Assembly: GCA_963663365.2 (NCBI GenBank)
Contig: CAXXIH010000004.1
Span: 248,001-312,000 of the forward strand
Length of the DNA stretch: 64,000 nucleotides
Reading direction: 5' to 3'
Source: G963663365 sp963663365
GTDB taxonomy: Bacteria; Hinthialibacterota; Hinthialibacteria; Hinthialibacterales; G963663365
How positions within the stretch are numbered: the first letter of the stretch is position 1; each line of letters opens with the position of its first letter. The position numbers and the translations under genes are program-made. The notes beneath the pieces are model-generated. The model was not told the origin of the DNA. It worked only from the letters and a program-made list of their open reading frames with translations, and searched no databases. This document shows positions 44,955-52,345 of this stretch, piece by piece.

Positions 44955-45344
44955 TTAATGCCTTTCAAACTCCTCCACCGCATTGACCTGCCCTTCGAGC
45001 AATCCCCAAACAAGGACATCTCCGCTGGATGTCCCAACTATTGCTGAGCGATGGTTCTCTGAGAACGCAACGCTGTTGATCTCGCCCCTCTCCAGTTCAT
45101 GATTAAGTATTTTTTCACCGTTCGAGGTATCCCATACTGCAAAGCGAAAATCCGACCAAGCGACAGCCAAGCGCCCGTCCTTAGAAATGCCCACACCGTA
45201 GACGTATTGCTCTATGTCATCAGCAACAAGTTGTACAGGTGTAAGTTCTGCCTCAGTGCTATCGGAGGTCGTTGCCCCAACAAGCAAAGTCAACGACACT
45301 CCAATTAAGATTCCGAGAAGTAGGTGTTTGAGTTCTGGCTTCAT
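44955..45344 (-). CDS. Small membrane-anchored WD40-like protein
   Basis: The 129-residue protein has an N-terminal transmembrane helix (about 6-24, HLLLGILIGVSLTLLVGA). Two WD40-like blades follow (YGVGISKDGRLAVAWSDFRFAVWDTSNGE, and NSVAFSENHRSAIVGTSSGDVLVWGL). A propeller normally needs about seven blades, so this is a fragment or oligomerises. The start at 45344 has AAGGAG 8 nt upstream. It is part of the element, convergent with the kelch/SUMF1 gene. Confidence 0.7.
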   Translation of the reverse strand: MKPELKHLLLGILIGVSLTLLVGATTSDSTEAELTPVQLVADDIEQYVYGVGISKDGRLAVAWSDFRFAVWDTSNGEKILNHELERGEINSVAFSENHRSAIVGTSSGDVLVWGLLEGQVNAVEEFERH

Positions 45345-45405
45345 TTCTCTGCTCCTTAATGATTCCTGGTTGTGACTGACCACTATACAGATAGCGCCTA
45401 AGAAC

Positions 45406-45474
45406 TGGGACAAAACCTGCCTATTTGGGACAGGGTGAGACGAGAAATTGAGACGGGGTAAGACAAGGTGAGAC
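45406..45474. promoter_or_regulatory. Phased TGRGAC boxes upstream of the WD40-like gene
   Basis: Six TGRGAC-type boxes (one reads TAAGAC) start at 45406, 45426, 45436, 45449, 45459 and 45469, spaced 20, 10, 13, 10 and 10 bp. They lie 60-130 bp upstream of the ATG at 45344. Direct repeats at one helical turn are typical of OmpR/SARP-like or LytTR-type activators. Confidence 0.55.
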
Positions 45475-45576
45475 CGCATTCCGCCGAAGGGGTGCCTAAT
45501 TGAATAATTCCACAAAAAAGATAGAGAAGCATCCACTATCCGCCTTTTCGCTTGCTTGTTAGAGTCTAAGATTCAC

Positions 45577-46914
45577 TTAGGGGTATTCTCGGACAAGGCG
45601 GAAACCATGAAGGCTATCGCTCTGTGTCGGTAGCACCGGACTCCTATATGCACTTCTGGACTCGGCAAGGTTTGCACTGAATGCCCCGCCACGCGAAACG
45701 CGAATGTCTCCTTGCTCTGGTCCCGACGCGTCAACTTGAGGTCCTCTATCATACGGTGCCTCCCAAACGTCTTGGCACAATTCAGAGACGTTGCCGTACA
45801 TGTCAAATAGGTCCCAGGAATTGGAAGTCTTTAATCCTATCCTTTTAGTGCCATAGGGAGAGATATTGCCTCTCCACCACATATACGGATCGACTTCGGA
45901 ACATTCACTCGCTGTATCGTCACATCCAAGAGCATCCCCAAACCAGAAACGTGTAGTGGTTCCAGCTCGGCAAGCATATTCCCACTCGGCCTCTGTAGGT
46001 AGACGGAACTTACCGAGTCCTAATTGCTCCAGTTCTTGTATAAACTCCTGACAATCATTCCATGAGACTCTTTCAACAGGGTAGTTGGGATCATCGCCGC
46101 CAAACTCGGATGGATCGTTGCCCATAATAGCAATCCACTGTCCTTTGGTTACTTCGTACCTTCCAATGTAGATAGATTTCGTCAGCGTAACTTCGTGGCT
46201 GCTCCATTCATTCTCGGACCGACTGCGTTCATCTGGACTTGAGCCCATGGTGAATGTGCCTCCCGATAACAGGACCATCTCTAGCGGCAAGGCACTCGCA
46301 GGCAAATTAGGAATGTCGATTGTGATGTTCTTACCAGTTGCCGGAGGGGGATAGGTATGCCATTGCTCTTGAAAGGTAAGCAGATCGAGTGAGTCTACTT
46401 TTCCACTTTGGTCTAGGTCTGCGGTTGTCGTTGTGGATGCTGCGAGCATCGCATCTGGCCAAGCGCCGGTAATACGTACAAATGCATATTTAATATTTCC
46501 ACTTCCGTCATAGTATTCTGTGTAAACAACTAAAATATTTTCAAAGAATGCCAGTGGATGCAAATTAGTTACTACCTTAGGTCCACTGGGAACATATACC
46601 GCCCCAGACATAACAGTCCACCACTCACCAGTTTTGATATTGTACAGAGAGAGCGCTCTAGTATTATTTCCCTGTTGCGGATTAGGGGTTAAAAGTAGAT
46701 TAGAGGTCCCAACGGGGAGAGCATCGTTGGACCTTAACAGGACATCTACTTCCATTGATGAGGAATTCCTTGGTGCTTCATAAGCGTCTAGGACATGTAG
46801 GCCAGATGCTAGATTGAAAACATCCTGTATTTCAGTGATGTCGATTGCCTTGCTTTGTGCATAGACACTTGAAGTAAATAGTACGCACTGAATGATGAAA
46901 GCAAACTGCCTCAT
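45577..46914 (-). CDS. Exported SUMF1-domain protein with dockerin/EF-hand-like segment
   Basis: The 445-residue protein has a signal peptide (about 1-20) and an N-terminal region of unknown fold. An EF-hand/dockerin-like calcium motif DLDQSGKVDSLDLLTFQEQW is at about residue 165. A SUMF1 domain follows (about 190-445; GGTFTMGSS, RYEVTKGQWIAIMG, FRLPTEAEWEYACRAG, VSRGGAFSANLAESRSAYRS). No catalytic Cys pair is seen, so formylglycine formation is unlikely. Start ATG 46914 has AGGAGG 8 nt upstream. A paralog is at 53790-54719. Confidence 0.83.
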   Translation of the reverse strand: MRQFAFIIQCVLFTSSVYAQSKAIDITEIQDVFNLASGLHVLDAYEAPRNSSSMEVDVLLRSNDALPVGTSNLLLTPNPQQGNNTRALSLYNIKTGEWWTVMSGAVYVPSGPKVVTNLHPLAFFENILVVYTEYYDGSGNIKYAFVRITGAWPDAMLAASTTTTADLDQSGKVDSLDLLTFQEQWHTYPPPATGKNITIDIPNLPASALPLEMVLLSGGTFTMGSSPDERSRSENEWSSHEVTLTKSIYIGRYEVTKGQWIAIMGNDPSEFGGDDPNYPVERVSWNDCQEFIQELEQLGLGKFRLPTEAEWEYACRAGTTTRFWFGDALGCDDTASECSEVDPYMWWRGNISPYGTKRIGLKTSNSWDLFDMYGNVSELCQDVWEAPYDRGPQVDASGPEQGDIRVSRGGAFSANLAESRSAYRSPVLPTQSDSLHGFRLVREYP

Positions 46915-47209
46915 TGGGATCACCTCCTACGAGTTCGATGTCTGTCGGGACTATCTCGCAATCTCCCTGATATGTAAACTGAAAAGACAGTGAGTTTCAA
47001 TCGGATGAAAGGCACTGTACTTATGTTCACCCTTCTCAAAAATCACCCCACAAAATGGAGAGATGGGTCCGCATAGAGACTGATGCTTGAAAAACTTCCC
47101 CCCCGGTACCCCCTTGTGTTTTGCTGCCCGTTTATTGCCAAACAAGCATTGAAATCTCCCAAGTAAGTGCGGCGACTGGGACAGTTTTCCATGCTGAATT
47201 TGCAATGGC

Positions 47210-47227
47210 CGTGCAATATCGTGCAAT
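47210..47227. repeat. Right copy of the 18-bp terminal repeat
   Basis: Identical to 37585-37602 (two CGTGCAAT units). It lies 128 bp inside attR. Candidate arm-type integrase site. Confidence 0.65.
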
Positions 47228-47244
47228 GTGATCGCTTCTAAGGT

Positions 47245-47290
47245 GGGTCTGAGAGGGGTCTGAGGTAGGTCTCAACGATTAGGGGTCTCT
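47245..47290. promoter_or_regulatory. Phased GGTCTSA boxes near attR
   Basis: GGGTCTGA-type boxes start at 47245, 47256, 47267 and 47283 with spacings of 11, 11 and 16 bp. They share the GTCTCA/GTCTGA core with the boxes at 45406-45474 and with the integrase hairpin. They may serve the SUMF1 gene at 46914 or the recombination complex. Confidence 0.45.
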
Positions 47291-47354
47291 TCGCAACCTT
47301 CTGATTATTCTTGCATTACGTTGTTATTCCGAGAGATACAGAAACTACTCATTT

Positions 47355-47382
47355 CTGGTTCAAATCCAGTCGCCCCGATTTT
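47355..47382 (+). repeat. attR: second 28-bp direct repeat
   Basis: Exact copy of 37476-37503. Only the T-loop/acceptor part of tRNA-Pro is here; there is no second tRNA. This marks the right boundary of the integrated element. Confidence 0.9.
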
Positions 47383-47509
47383 TGCCCCGTAAGGGGCAAA
47401 AATAGAGCAGGAGAGAGTCGAGAGGAGAAAGTAGAAGAACCTCGAGGCTTTGGGTAACACAAATAGAAATCATCCGCCCCCAACCTCTCCTGCGGTCTCC
47501 TTTCTACTC
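47381..47509 (+). repeat. 128-bp direct repeat, left copy
   Basis: It matches 49033-49160 with three substitutions and one single-base indel. It starts with the hairpin TTTGCCCC-GTAA-GGGGCAAA and continues with a purine-rich, then a pyrimidine-rich stretch (CTCCTTTCTACTC). It lies directly upstream of the four-helix-bundle gene. Confidence 0.88.
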
Positions 47510-47799
47510 TCTACTTTCCAAAGATTCCTCTTCGATTTCTAAAGATTGCGGGTAATGAAATGGCGTTTGCATTCGAGAAACTGAAAGTCTACCAAAAGGC
47601 TATCGCATTTGCTGATTCAGGTTGCACACTGACCAAAGGCTTCCCTCGTGGGTATTTCTTCCTGGCCGATCAACTCAACCGCGCTTCTTTGTCCATTGCA
47701 GCCAATATAGCCGAAGGCAATGGCCGCTTTACCAAGCCTGATCGCAAGAATTTCTTCGGGATCGCTCGTGGAAGTGTGCAGGAGTGTGTGGCATTGCTA

Positions 47800-48901
47800 G
47801 AGGGATCTTCATATTAACTGTCCGATTGAAGCCGTTCTCTTGTTGTCCTCGGGGTGGGTAATAACATCGAGGAGAGCGGTGTCGAGGCGTTGAATCAACG
47901 CGTCACGATCCTTGCAGTGCACATTGGTAAACCAGCGTGCCTTGAGGACGCGCCAGATGCGTTCGATGGGGTTCAAATCCGGGGAATAAGGCGGGAGGTA
48001 GACCGGTTCAAAGAAATGCCAGTTGGTGGATTTTCGATGATGCCAAGAAGCGTTATCCAGAATGAGGATATTCCGCTTGCGCTGAGGATGAATCATTCGA
48101 TGCGCTTCGTCTAAAAACGCTTGGAATACATCACTGTCCACATGACTGGCTTCAATCGCGAAAAATTCTCCAGTCCGAGGCGCCACCATTCCCAAGGCAT
48201 TCATTCGAATGTGGTCGCCATTGTGGGTGACGCGTGTCTTTCTCCCTTTTTTGTCCCAACGCTGCCGCGAGCGCGACTCGCCTTCAAACCCCGATTCATC
48301 CGCAAACCAGAGTTCAACGTCGGGATTCTCACTCAGCTCCCGCAATGTCTCACGAAAAGCCTGGCGTTTCTCTTCATCTTGACGGTCCGGCCAGGGCTGA
48401 GGCACTTTCAACGTAAAATCATTTTCATGAAAAAAACGTAAAACCGTATTGTACGAGCATTCGATCTGGTAAGTCTCTCGTAGAAAACCGTGAAAATTCC
48501 GAGCCGTCCAGAAGGTGCGAGCCACCTTTTCGGGGTGATCCAGCACTTCCAGCAATTCATTTTCCTGATTCGGATCAATACACTTGGGACGTCCACGGCC
48601 CGGCTTGGGAATCAGCCCATCAATCCCGCATTCATTAAACGCCTGAATCCAGCGTCGAAGGTTTCGTTCGCCAATCACAAGCGCTTTGCAGACCTGATCC
48701 CGGGGAATCCCGGTAATCAATAACTGCATCGCCGTACAGCGCGTGTTCATCTCAAACGTACCCACCCGTGACGCCTCTTTCAGCTCCTCACACGTCGCGT
48801 TCTCTGGATTGGGTTCCAAGCGTGTACGGCACATGCTGGTACCTTGACAGCAACCCTCCATAAGATCTAGGGGAAACGGACAATTCTTTTGAGGATCCCT
48901 C
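47800..48901 (-). mobile_element. IS630-family insertion sequence, copy 2
   Basis: 1,102 bp, same length, termini and transposase translation as copies 1 and 3, flanked by TA at 47798-47799 and 48902-48903. It lies in the same orientation as the others and splits the four-helix-bundle gene. Confidence 0.95.
47809..48861 (-). CDS. IS630-family transposase (copy 2)
   Basis: 350 residues, identical in translation to the other two transposases, with D188, D269 and E300 intact. Full-length, so the element is presumably active. Confidence 0.93.
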   Translation of the reverse strand: MEGCCQGTSMCRTRLEPNPENATCEELKEASRVGTFEMNTRCTAMQLLITGIPRDQVCKALVIGERNLRRWIQAFNECGIDGLIPKPGRGRPKCIDPNQENELLEVLDHPEKVARTFWTARNFHGFLRETYQIECSYNTVLRFFHENDFTLKVPQPWPDRQDEEKRQAFRETLRELSENPDVELWFADESGFEGESRSRQRWDKKGRKTRVTHNGDHIRMNALGMVAPRTGEFFAIEASHVDSDVFQAFLDEAHRMIHPQRKRNILILDNASWHHRKSTNWHFFEPVYLPPYSPDLNPIERIWRVLKARWFTNVHCKDRDALIQRLDTALLDVITHPEDNKRTASIGQLI

Positions 48902-49032
48902 TAGAACTCGCCAGTCGGCAGAAACTGATCGAGATGGACCAGCACCGGCAACTTAAGGCCCTCTTGGAGGAAATGGCCCGGATGCTATCCGGACTGATCA
49001 AGGGGACAAATAGCAATGAGAAGTAGCCAAAA

Positions 49033-49160
49033 TTTGCCCCGTAAGGGGCAAAAATAGAGCAGGAGAGAGTCGAGAGGAGAAAGTAGAAGAACCTGGAGGC
49101 TTGGGTAACACAAATAGAAATCATCCGTCCCCAACCTCTCCTGTGGTCTCCTTTCTACTC
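49033..49160 (+). repeat. 128-bp direct repeat, right copy
   Basis: It begins 7 bp after the four-helix-bundle stop codon and matches the left copy at 47381-47509. No second four-helix-bundle gene follows it. The pair therefore brackets the gene. Confidence 0.88.
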
Positions 49161-49338
49161 ACAAAGCAAAATTCTAGGTGGCTTTATTGCCATGGATGAG
49201 TGAAATGTGAAGATCATCAACAATGCATGCGCACAATGCGGAGTGTCAATGCTATACGACATATTTGCTGGCAAATATGAACATTCGAAATCTGAAGCAA
49301 AAGAACTCTCTCTCATTATTGCAATACGAGATTAATGC
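49161..49338. other. Interval between the 128-bp repeat and the DUF3800 promoter
   Basis: A 42-residue GTG frame (49207-49335) with a CxxC motif (NACAQCGVSM) might be coding, but it has no clear ribosome site. No other feature was seen. Confidence 0.3.
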
Positions 49339-49370
49339 TTGACAATCTTGTATTGTTAATTATATATAAT
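49339..49370 (+). promoter_or_regulatory. Promoter of the DUF3800 RNA/gene
   Basis: TTGACA (49339-49344) is followed by an AT-rich stretch TATATATAAT (49361-49370). The -10 could be TATATA at 49363 (18-bp spacer) or TATAAT at 49365 (20-bp spacer). Transcription would begin near 49377. Confidence 0.7.
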
Positions 49371-49376
49371 AGACTG

Positions 49377-49469
49377 TATTGAAAAGGTTCGAATTTAAAA
49401 TGCGTCTGGGAAGAGTCGCCACGCGTCTCAACAAGGGCTTCTAGCCCTAATCCCCAGTCGCTTTTTTTT
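49377..49469 (+). ncRNA. Structured RNA upstream of DUF3800 (three-way junction with intrinsic terminator)
   Basis: P1 pairs GCGTCTGGG (49402-49410) with CCCAGTCGC (49453-49461). P2 pairs GAGTCGC (49413-49419) with GCGTCTC (49423-49429) around a CAC loop. P3 pairs AGGGCT (49434-49439) with AGCCCT (49443-49448) around TCT. P1 and P2 each have one U-U mismatch. P1 is followed at once by eight T (49462-49469), so the RNA can end here or attenuate the downstream gene. RNA motifs called DUF3800-I and onward have been reported upstream of DUF3800 genes; membership of this one is not proven. The 5' end is inferred from the promoter. Confidence 0.72.
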
Positions 49470-49508
49470 GCCTTCAGAAAAAACGTCAAGTTGAATAATA
49501 GGTTAAAA

Positions 49509-50393
49509 ATGTATCTATTGTACATCGACGAATCTGGCACATCTTCAATACCGGGAAATACATCTCATTTTGTTCTTGCTGGGCTTTCCATACCAATCTG
49601 GCAGTGGAAAAATTGTGACAGAGCAATATCGAATATAAAACATCCGTATGGTATGGGGGATGCCGAGATACATACTGCATGGATGCTTCGAAAATATCCT
49701 GAACAACAGAAGATACCAGACTTTTCAAATATGAATTACACTGAACGGAGGCGTGAAGTTTCAAAAATCAGAACAGCGGAGTTGCTACGGCTCCAACGGG
49801 GAAGTTCTAAAACTTATAAGCAAACCAAAAAGAATTACCGAAACACGAACGATTATATCCATCTAACTTACGATGAGCGCAAGCAATTTGTGCTCGAAAT
49901 TGTCAAGTGCATATCAAATTGGGGATTTGCCCGCTTATTTGCGGAATGCATTGACAAATGTTATTTCGATCCATTCAGGACTTCTCAAGATGTTGATACT
50001 CAAGCATTTGAACAAATTGTTTCACGCTTTGAGCATTATTTAAAAAACAAAAGTGATCAAAAAAATACTCTCTATGGACTATTGATTCATGACAACAATG
50101 AAACTGTAGCAAGAAAACACACCGCTCTCATGAAGACATTTCATAAGAACGGCACTTTGTGGACAAAAATCAACAATATCATTGAGACTCCACTTTTTGT
50201 AAACAGCGAATTGACTTCACTCGTCCAAATAGCAGATACTTGTTCATACGCGATACGCAGATATCTCGAAAATGGGGAACAAGAACTTTTCTCCCACGTC
50301 TTTCAACGAGCCGACAGGATAAATGATACTGTTGTCGGCATGAGACATTTTACCTGCAGTACTTGTAATTGCGATATATGCTCAAATCACTAA
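49509..50393 (+). CDS. DUF3800 domain protein
   Basis: The 294-residue protein starts MYLLYIDESGTSS, the diagnostic DUF3800 motif (acidic residues of a predicted RNase H-like fold). A HDNNE segment lies in the middle and LTSLVQIADTCSYAIRRYL near the C-terminus, whose Asp fits the last metal ligand. Family function is unknown but a nuclease fold is widely predicted and the genes are enriched in mobile regions. The start at 49509 is 40 nt past the U-run of the structured RNA. The C-terminus carries a Cys pattern (CSTCNCDIC). Confidence 0.87.
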   Translation: MYLLYIDESGTSSIPGNTSHFVLAGLSIPIWQWKNCDRAISNIKHPYGMGDAEIHTAWMLRKYPEQQKIPDFSNMNYTERRREVSKIRTAELLRLQRGSSKTYKQTKKNYRNTNDYIHLTYDERKQFVLEIVKCISNWGFARLFAECIDKCYFDPFRTSQDVDTQAFEQIVSRFEHYLKNKSDQKNTLYGLLIHDNNETVARKHTALMKTFHKNGTLWTKINNIIETPLFVNSELTSLVQIADTCSYAIRRYLENGEQELFSHVFQRADRINDTVVGMRHFTCSTCNCDICSNH

Positions 50394-50597
50394 GATTATT
50401 CTGGAAAGTCCTGCATTTTGTCTATACATGTTTTGCGAGACGGTTTCTTCAGCGCCATGCTTCCAGTCACGGAATAATCTCAACTCTTAAAAATGGTGTT
50501 TCGTTTTCTCCGGTAATTTTTGGGGCATCTTTAGTTGGCAGCCAATCCGTGATCGCAATGCGATAGATCAGATCATTACCTAAAACCTCACTACTCA

Positions 50598-51959
50598 CTA
50601 CGCCAAGGTTGTGAACTCAAGCATCTCAAATGTGACATCCGAATCCTGGCCGTAAAAAAACACCTTATCGCCGCGCCGCTCCGGACATCGGTCAATGAGC
50701 GTCCTGCGCCCGTCGATGCATACATCGATGATGTCGTCATAAAGAACAACCTCAAGCGTGAACGCACGGTCCAATCCATCGACTCCAAAGATGTATTGCT
50801 CGTTTAAATGAACGGTGCGGTTAAAAGGCGAGAAATGCAGATCGTATCCACTATCGAAATCGGATTGGGCACAGAGACGCAATCCAAAGCCGGAGGCATT
50901 CGGGTGGGGAGCGACTCGCATAACCAGTTTCGATTTCTGGGGCACGCCCGAACAGACGGCCGCACCCAAGCCTTGCCGCGCATCGATACGGACCCGGCCT
51001 TTTTCAAATGTGGCGCCGCCGCTGAGCGGAGTCAGCTGAAGATTGGATAGCGGCTCTTTACCTGCAATCATCTCTTCCGGGAACTTCATGCAGAGGCTCC
51101 CATCATCGAGTTGGACAAGTTCCCGGAAAACCACGTTGCCCCCGAACATCAAAGAGCCGTCATCCCGGTCATTCTCACGAGTACCGATCCAGGCAACACC
51201 GATTCGCCGTCCGCCGGTGAACGGGGCCGTCTTCATAACCCGTGCGGCGGGTCCATCCAACATATCGACCTTCGGGAGAATCCAAGGACCATTGAACTCG
51301 CGTGCCATCCGGTAACGGGCAATTCCATCATTACTAAAGATGAGATAGTACCAGCCATTCCAAGCGAATAGGTCCGGACACTCGGGCACTCCCGGAAGAC
51401 CGGGGATAAGTAACGGCTCTTTCACCTCCCACGCTACCAGGTCGGCGGAAACAAGATGCGCGAGACAACCGCCTCGTCCGGGAACGGAGTAATCTGCCAG
51501 ACATGCGGTGACCAGCATGTGGAAAAGCCCGTCACAGCTGTCCCTAAAAACCACCGGATCGCGATAATGATAGGGATCGTAGTTTGGGGGAGGCGATGCG
51601 AACGGATTCGGCTCGGTCTTTTCGAAAGATACACCGTCGCGGCTGACCGCCAGACTCAAGTGTTGTGTCCAATCGCGCATACGCGTTGCGTAGAAGCCAT
51701 AGTACAGACCATCGTGGAAGAGTACGGAGCCCGTACAAATTGAACCTTCACGATCATCCGTAATCGAAATAGCCAGTGGATGGTGTTCCCAATGAACCAA
51801 ATCCGTCGAACTGGCCTGAGCCCATTGGTGTCCCCCCAATCCCTCCAGCGCCTGATGATGGTTTTCATCGACAAGATAGAACAGACGAAACACCCCCGCA
51901 TGAAAAAAGGGCATACAATCCCCGGCAAAATACGCCCCTGATGGCTTAAAATACTGCAC
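50598..51959 (-). CDS. Glycoside hydrolase, GH32-like (fructanase/levanase fold)
   Basis: The 453-residue protein has a five-bladed propeller catalytic domain: an N-terminal YFAGDCMPFFHAGVFRLFY (Asp as likely nucleophile, in place of the WMNDPNG block), HYRDPVVF (RDP motif, transition-state stabiliser), and GVPECPDLFAWNGWYY (EC motif with the acid/base Glu). The C-terminal beta-sandwich starts around residue 315. The catalytic triad is complete. No signal peptide, so a cytosolic substrate or an unusual export route is implied. Substrate is not certain because the first motif is altered. Confidence 0.8.
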   Translation of the reverse strand: MQYFKPSGAYFAGDCMPFFHAGVFRLFYLVDENHHQALEGLGGHQWAQASSTDLVHWEHHPLAISITDDREGSICTGSVLFHDGLYYGFYATRMRDWTQHLSLAVSRDGVSFEKTEPNPFASPPPNYDPYHYRDPVVFRDSCDGLFHMLVTACLADYSVPGRGGCLAHLVSADLVAWEVKEPLLIPGLPGVPECPDLFAWNGWYYLIFSNDGIARYRMAREFNGPWILPKVDMLDGPAARVMKTAPFTGGRRIGVAWIGTRENDRDDGSLMFGGNVVFRELVQLDDGSLCMKFPEEMIAGKEPLSNLQLTPLSGGATFEKGRVRIDARQGLGAAVCSGVPQKSKLVMRVAPHPNASGFGLRLCAQSDFDSGYDLHFSPFNRTVHLNEQYIFGVDGLDRAFTLEVVLYDDIIDVCIDGRRTLIDRCPERRGDKVFFYGQDSDVTFEMLEFTTLA

Positions 51960-52132
51960 AGGTAGACCTTTCAGCCGTGGTTATTCCGATAAGACCGGCT
52001 TCTCCGCCACAAGGGACAATCCGAGCGAGCAAGCAGTTATCATATACAACACATTCTTTTCCATAAGAAAGCCCGTGGAACCAAAGTCGCACGGGCTGAA
52101 ACAGATGTATTGGGGATCAAGAGACAGGGTGT

Positions 52133-52345
52133 TTATCCCTCAACAATTTTCAGATTCGAAGCCGACATCTTACCATTTTTACCAGGCGTCGGTTCAAACT
52201 CGACTTTGTCGTTCTCATACAGTGTTTTCATTCCGGCATTTTCCACATCCGAAATATGCACGAAGACGTCTTTTGAACCATCTTCCGGCTCAATGAATCC
52301 GTAACCTTTACTCGGGTTAAACCACTTTACGGTACCAACAGGCAT
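52133..52345 (-). CDS. Cold-shock protein (CspA family)
   Basis: This is a 70-residue OB-fold RNA/DNA chaperone. RNP1 KGYGFI (13-18) and RNP2 VFVHIS (27-32) are both present and the length is standard. GAGGTGA precedes the ATG. It probably melts mRNA secondary structure. The long upstream region may be a leader. Confidence 0.95.
   Translation of the reverse strand: MPVGTVKWFNPSKGYGFIEPEDGSKDVFVHISDVENAGMKTLYENDKVEFEPTPGKNGKMSASNLKIVEG

Larger units (their letters stand above)
46915..47354. other. 440-bp element end, right side
   Basis: No credible gene was found; a 91-residue frame on the minus strand lacks protein-like composition. It holds the 18-bp terminal repeat at 47210-47227 and GGTCTSA boxes at 47245-47290 (below). 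Confidence 0.5.
37476..47382. mobile_element. Integrated element (about 9.9 kb) in tRNA-Pro
   Basis: The element lies between 28-bp direct repeats. It starts with a tyrosine integrase facing the tRNA, followed by an excisionase-like gene, a RepA-like ATPase, a Cys-rich winged-helix-like protein, and exported SUMF1, kelch and WD40-like proteins. No phage capsid, terminase or conjugation genes are seen, so it is best called an integrative element or satellite-like island. The tRNA stays intact. Confidence 0.88.
47560..49026 (+). pseudogene. Four-helix-bundle protein (S23/Avd-like), split by IS630 copy 2
   Basis: Joining 47560-47799 with 48904-49026 (excluding the IS and one TA) restores a 120-residue frame. 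It starts MAFAFEKLKVYQKAIAFAD, contains GYFFLADQLNRASLSIAANIAEGNGR, FFGIARGSVQECVALLELA, and ends LIKGTNSNEK. This is the four-helix-bundle family (TIGR02436) known from 23S rRNA intervening sequences and related to Avd of diversity-generating retroelements. Its cellular role is unknown. As it stands, translation ends after about 85 residues. Confidence 0.9.

Noticed and set aside
46951..47226. 91-residue frame on the minus strand near attR
   Set aside because: Cys/His/Phe-rich composition without domain pattern; it overlaps the terminal repeat, so is probably non-coding.
37476..47382. Prophage
   Set aside because: No capsid, tail, terminase, portal or lysis genes; only integrase, xis-like, RepA-like and exported cargo.
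47355..47382. Second tRNA-Pro gene
   Set aside because: Only the T-loop and 3' acceptor bases are present; this is the attR repeat.
47379..47402. Intrinsic terminator TTTTTGCCCC-GTAA-GGGGCAAAAA
   Set aside because: The stem is followed by A rather than T on both strands, so it is a symmetric hairpin within the 128-bp repeat, not a typical terminator.
41971..50393. Diversity-generating retroelement (SUMF1 targets plus Avd-like four-helix bundle)
   Set aside because: No reverse transcriptase (no YxDD frame) and no template/variable repeat pair are present. The SUMF1 C-termini show ordinary divergence without adenine-linked variation.
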